Positions 61,500 to 64,000 of a DNA stretch of 64,000 nt are shown piece after piece. Both the position numbers and the translations under genes were made by a program. The stretch's first letter is position 1. Every line of letters begins with the position of its first letter. Source of the DNA: Sinotaia quadrata (Eukaryota > Mollusca > Gastropoda > Architaenioglossa > Viviparidae). The DNA is taken from assembly GCA_028829895.1 (NCBI GenBank), contig CM054177.1, positions 73,432,163 to 73,496,162 on the forward strand. Reading direction: 5' to 3'. The notes under the pieces are model-generated. The model searched no databases, was not told the DNA's origin, and was given only the letters and a program-made list of their open reading frames with translations.

Positions 61500-62301
61500 G
61501 TATCAATATTAGGTTAACAATGGTCATATAAATATACTTCTGTAGTTTTCATTCTCCAACATTTGTAATATTTTATTTTTAAAAAATATTTAATTAATTA
61601 TTTCCCTCCACTTGAGCTCTTATACGTTCGTAGATTAATGAACCAGCTAAATAAACAGGTGTTCACATAAACTGAATGCAATCGCAAGCCTTTTCACAAT
61701 CTCACCAAATCTTAACTCATGTATAGTGGGCGGGTACGTCCACTATTAGCCTTGGTTTTAAATCGTATCTAAAAAACACAACTATAAAATGTTCGAAAAT
61801 GCAGTACGAATCTAACGCGACGTAGATGGCGACACGCTATATAGACATTCTCCTGTCAGATATTTCTGTCCAGAACCGGACCGAATTAGAACTATAAATT
61901 TATGGTACCCGTTATCATTTCAGGGAAAGGTCACAACTAATCACTACTGAGAATGTCGTCTGATGAGCATTTCACAAGAGTGACTGGTGAAAGGATATGA
62001 AAGCTCCAGATTGCATAACAGTTGTAATCTGACTATAAATCATATCGCCTTATGTTTCAAATGTGCTAATTTGTAATACTTATACAGAAATGTTGTACTG
62101 AATCTCTTATCGATTGTAAATGCTGATAAAGAATTAAGTAAACCTGGAAAGACAGAGAAAATAATATTTAGTACAAGATGGGCAATGCCTTTTATAACGC
62201 AAACGAAACCAGTCCAGAACCAGCTCGAAAATAGCTTCACCGTGGAATGCTAACTTTAGCAGTCTTTGGTTGTGATCAGATATTAACCACCCCCACCCCC
62301 C

Positions 62302-62303
<2 letters not shown>
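61500..62303. other. Unannotated DNA
   Basis: 61700-62000 is moderately GC-rich, but no coding or RNA feature was recognised. Confidence 0.45.

Positions 62304-62392
<89 letters not shown>
62304..62392. repeat. (CA)n microsatellite
   Basis: About 43 CA units with a CGCG interruption near 62357. Confidence 0.98.
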
Positions 62393-62394
<2 letters not shown>

Positions 62395-63168
62395 ACATAT
62401 AAAAGTCTACAATGATTTAGAGTTTTGTAGACGGTATTCTCCAGTCGTCAGGTGATAGGACTGCCACTTTAATCGTCCATCAGAGATGGGACGCAGGGGA
62501 TATTAAATTTCGAGACATGTTTTCGCGTTAACAATTTGCAGTTCCAGCTACAGGTGTGTCTCTGAGAAGAGACTCTATTGTTAGGCACCAATGTGTAGAC
62601 TCAAGTCATGCGCCGCTACATGAACCTGCTCCAAACTAAAATTGTGAACTTGTTCTGACGTCACCTCAAATGGAGGAGAGAAGCAGCTGATGCAAAATTC
62701 GTTAAAAATCAATTAAAGTGTGTTAAATTCCTGTTATTTGTTTTTTTATTTTGTGTGATGTAAGTTATTAGTATTGTAACATATAAGTTAGCAGACAGTA
62801 TCATATTTGATCCCAAATTCGGTGAACCGACAAGAAACATTACTGCAAAGAACTTTATTAGAGAAGAACATTTGAGAACGTTATGGGCTACTTGATTTAA
62901 GCTATAAAATGTATGGGGAAAACACTGGATTAACTAGCATATTGGAAATACTGATACTTTCATTTTTTCGATTAGATAATTTGTCAGTAGGTGTGTCAAA
63001 TAAGGAGATGGTAGTTAACAATTTTCCCTAATAATAGATTAGAATTGTACTAAAACTGTTGTTGAAACGATTTGATTTGTCTGAATGACCACCTTTTAAA
63101 AGTGTAATAATTAGTATATTGCATGAATATTTTACAACTTGATGTTCTTAAATCGTTTTCTAATGTAA
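62393..63168. other. Unannotated DNA
   Basis: Nothing recognised. Confidence 0.5.
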
Positions 63169-63192
63169 CACACACACACAGACACAGACACA

Positions 63193-63258
<66 letters not shown>
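63169..63258. repeat. (CA)n microsatellite
   Basis: About 44 CA units with three GACA interruptions at the left edge. Confidence 0.98.
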
Positions 63259-63263
<5 letters not shown>

Positions 63264-63319
63264 ACCACACAACATTTACCAGTGTAACATATCTTAATAT
63301 TAACTCTCTCTTCATAATC

Positions 63320-63640
63320 TGTCTATCCGTTAATTATCTTTTCGTCATTTATCTGTTACGCCATACATCTTGTCACATATCTGCATTTCACTTCTACGTG
63401 AATCTGTCCATATTTTTTTTCTGGACGCCACTCGTCTGAGCGTCAAATGTCTCTTTGTCATTTGTCTGTACGTCACTTATCGATCCATTTGTTTATAGTA
63501 CGATATTTTATGTGTGTTATTTGTCTGTGCGTCACTTATCTGTCCATTTGTTTATAGTACGATATTTGTATGTGTATTATTTGTCTGTGCGTCATTGGTC
63601 TATACGTCACTCTGTATACATAATGTGTATGTACGTCATA
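63320..63640. repeat. Degenerate minisatellite with CTGTxCGTCA motif
   Basis: CTGTRCGTCACTTATC and GTTTATAGTACGATATTT recur at 59-60 bp (63470 and 63530). Weaker CGTCATTTATCTGT copies extend to both sides. Confidence 0.85.
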
Positions 63641-63868
63641 TGTTTTGAGTTGGATCTTTTATCTTTTGTGTGAACAATGTACTTAACCTAGTGTTCATAC
63701 ATTTCATACTGAGCAAGTAAAATGCGCGTTATTTGCATGATCGAATTTTCATTTGACGTCACTGAAACTTTAAGTTTGTAGATAAGTAGTACGTCACTTT
63801 CGGCTGTTTATCGTTGGCATTAATTCCGCTTAAGTGTTTATCGCTATTTGGTTGTTCATTAAATCAGT

Positions 63869-64000
63869 GTATTTAACTTGTTAGTACACAGCGTCATGCT
63901 ACGGTATTTAACTTGTTAGTACACAGCGTCATGCTACGGTATTTAACTTGTTAGTACACAGCGTCATGCTACGGTATTTAACTTGTTAGTACACAGCGTC
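63869..64000. repeat. Minisatellite, 35-bp unit, cut by window end
   Basis: GTATTTAACTTGTTAGTACA starts at 63869, 63904, 63939 and 63974; the copies are identical and the array continues beyond the window. Confidence 0.98.

Overview
This window is eukaryotic nuclear DNA. It is AT-rich, has no long open reading frames and no operon-like gene packing. It is dominated by simple-sequence arrays, minisatellites and dead or non-autonomous transposable elements. The retrotransposon type (a LINE RT C-terminus ending in a TAA-repeat tail), the GTF2IRD2/ZBED-like hAT fragment and the abundance of CTAT and CA arrays suggest a marine or freshwater invertebrate, most likely a mollusc. That taxonomic call is inference, because no single-copy gene here identifies the organism.

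Layout. 1-5.7 kb: intergenic DNA with a CTAT array, inverted repeats and a first fragment of a dispersed repeat called family A here. 5.7-8.0 kb: a 2.3-kb DNA transposon with terminal inverted repeats and a target-site duplication, containing short minus-strand coding remnants and a promoter-like GGCGGC-box. 8.3-11.7 kb: CA/GT arrays and minisatellites, including an array whose every unit carries the TGACGTCA (CRE) palindrome. 10.5 and 13.3 kb: two exon-like segments on the minus strand. 14.8-19.5 kb: a dense satellite district with an 18-codon minisatellite, a 380-bp CTAT array, and related 43-45 bp monomers that form a 90-bp higher-order dimer. 21.4-23.1 kb: a near-complete family A copy. 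27.6-30.0 kb: a CTAT array, a decayed LINE and two family A right ends. 32.8 and 35.4 kb: two phase-compatible exon-like segments on the minus strand. 38.3-46.5 kb: three more family A copies with CTAT and minisatellite arrays between them. 50.6-51.1 kb: a decayed hAT-type transposase fragment. 52-60 kb: many minisatellites and two unrecognised longer ORFs. 60-64 kb: microsatellites and a tandem array cut by the window end.

No complete protein-coding gene, rRNA, functional tRNA, CRISPR array or prokaryotic-type operon was found. The most likely host-gene content is a few exons of one or more minus-strand genes with very long introns (10.5, 13.3, 32.8 and 35.4 kb). Their splice sites and open frames look good, but their products are not recognised.

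The most notable features not explained by ordinary annotation are: (i) family A, a roughly 1.6-kb non-coding dispersed repeat present as six or more fragments in both orientations; (ii) the TIR/TSD-bounded 2.3-kb element carrying promoter-like sequence; (iii) the CRE-palindrome satellite; (iv) the higher-order minisatellite at 17-19 kb; and (v) four long CTAT arrays on the same strand, spaced 12-14 kb apart.
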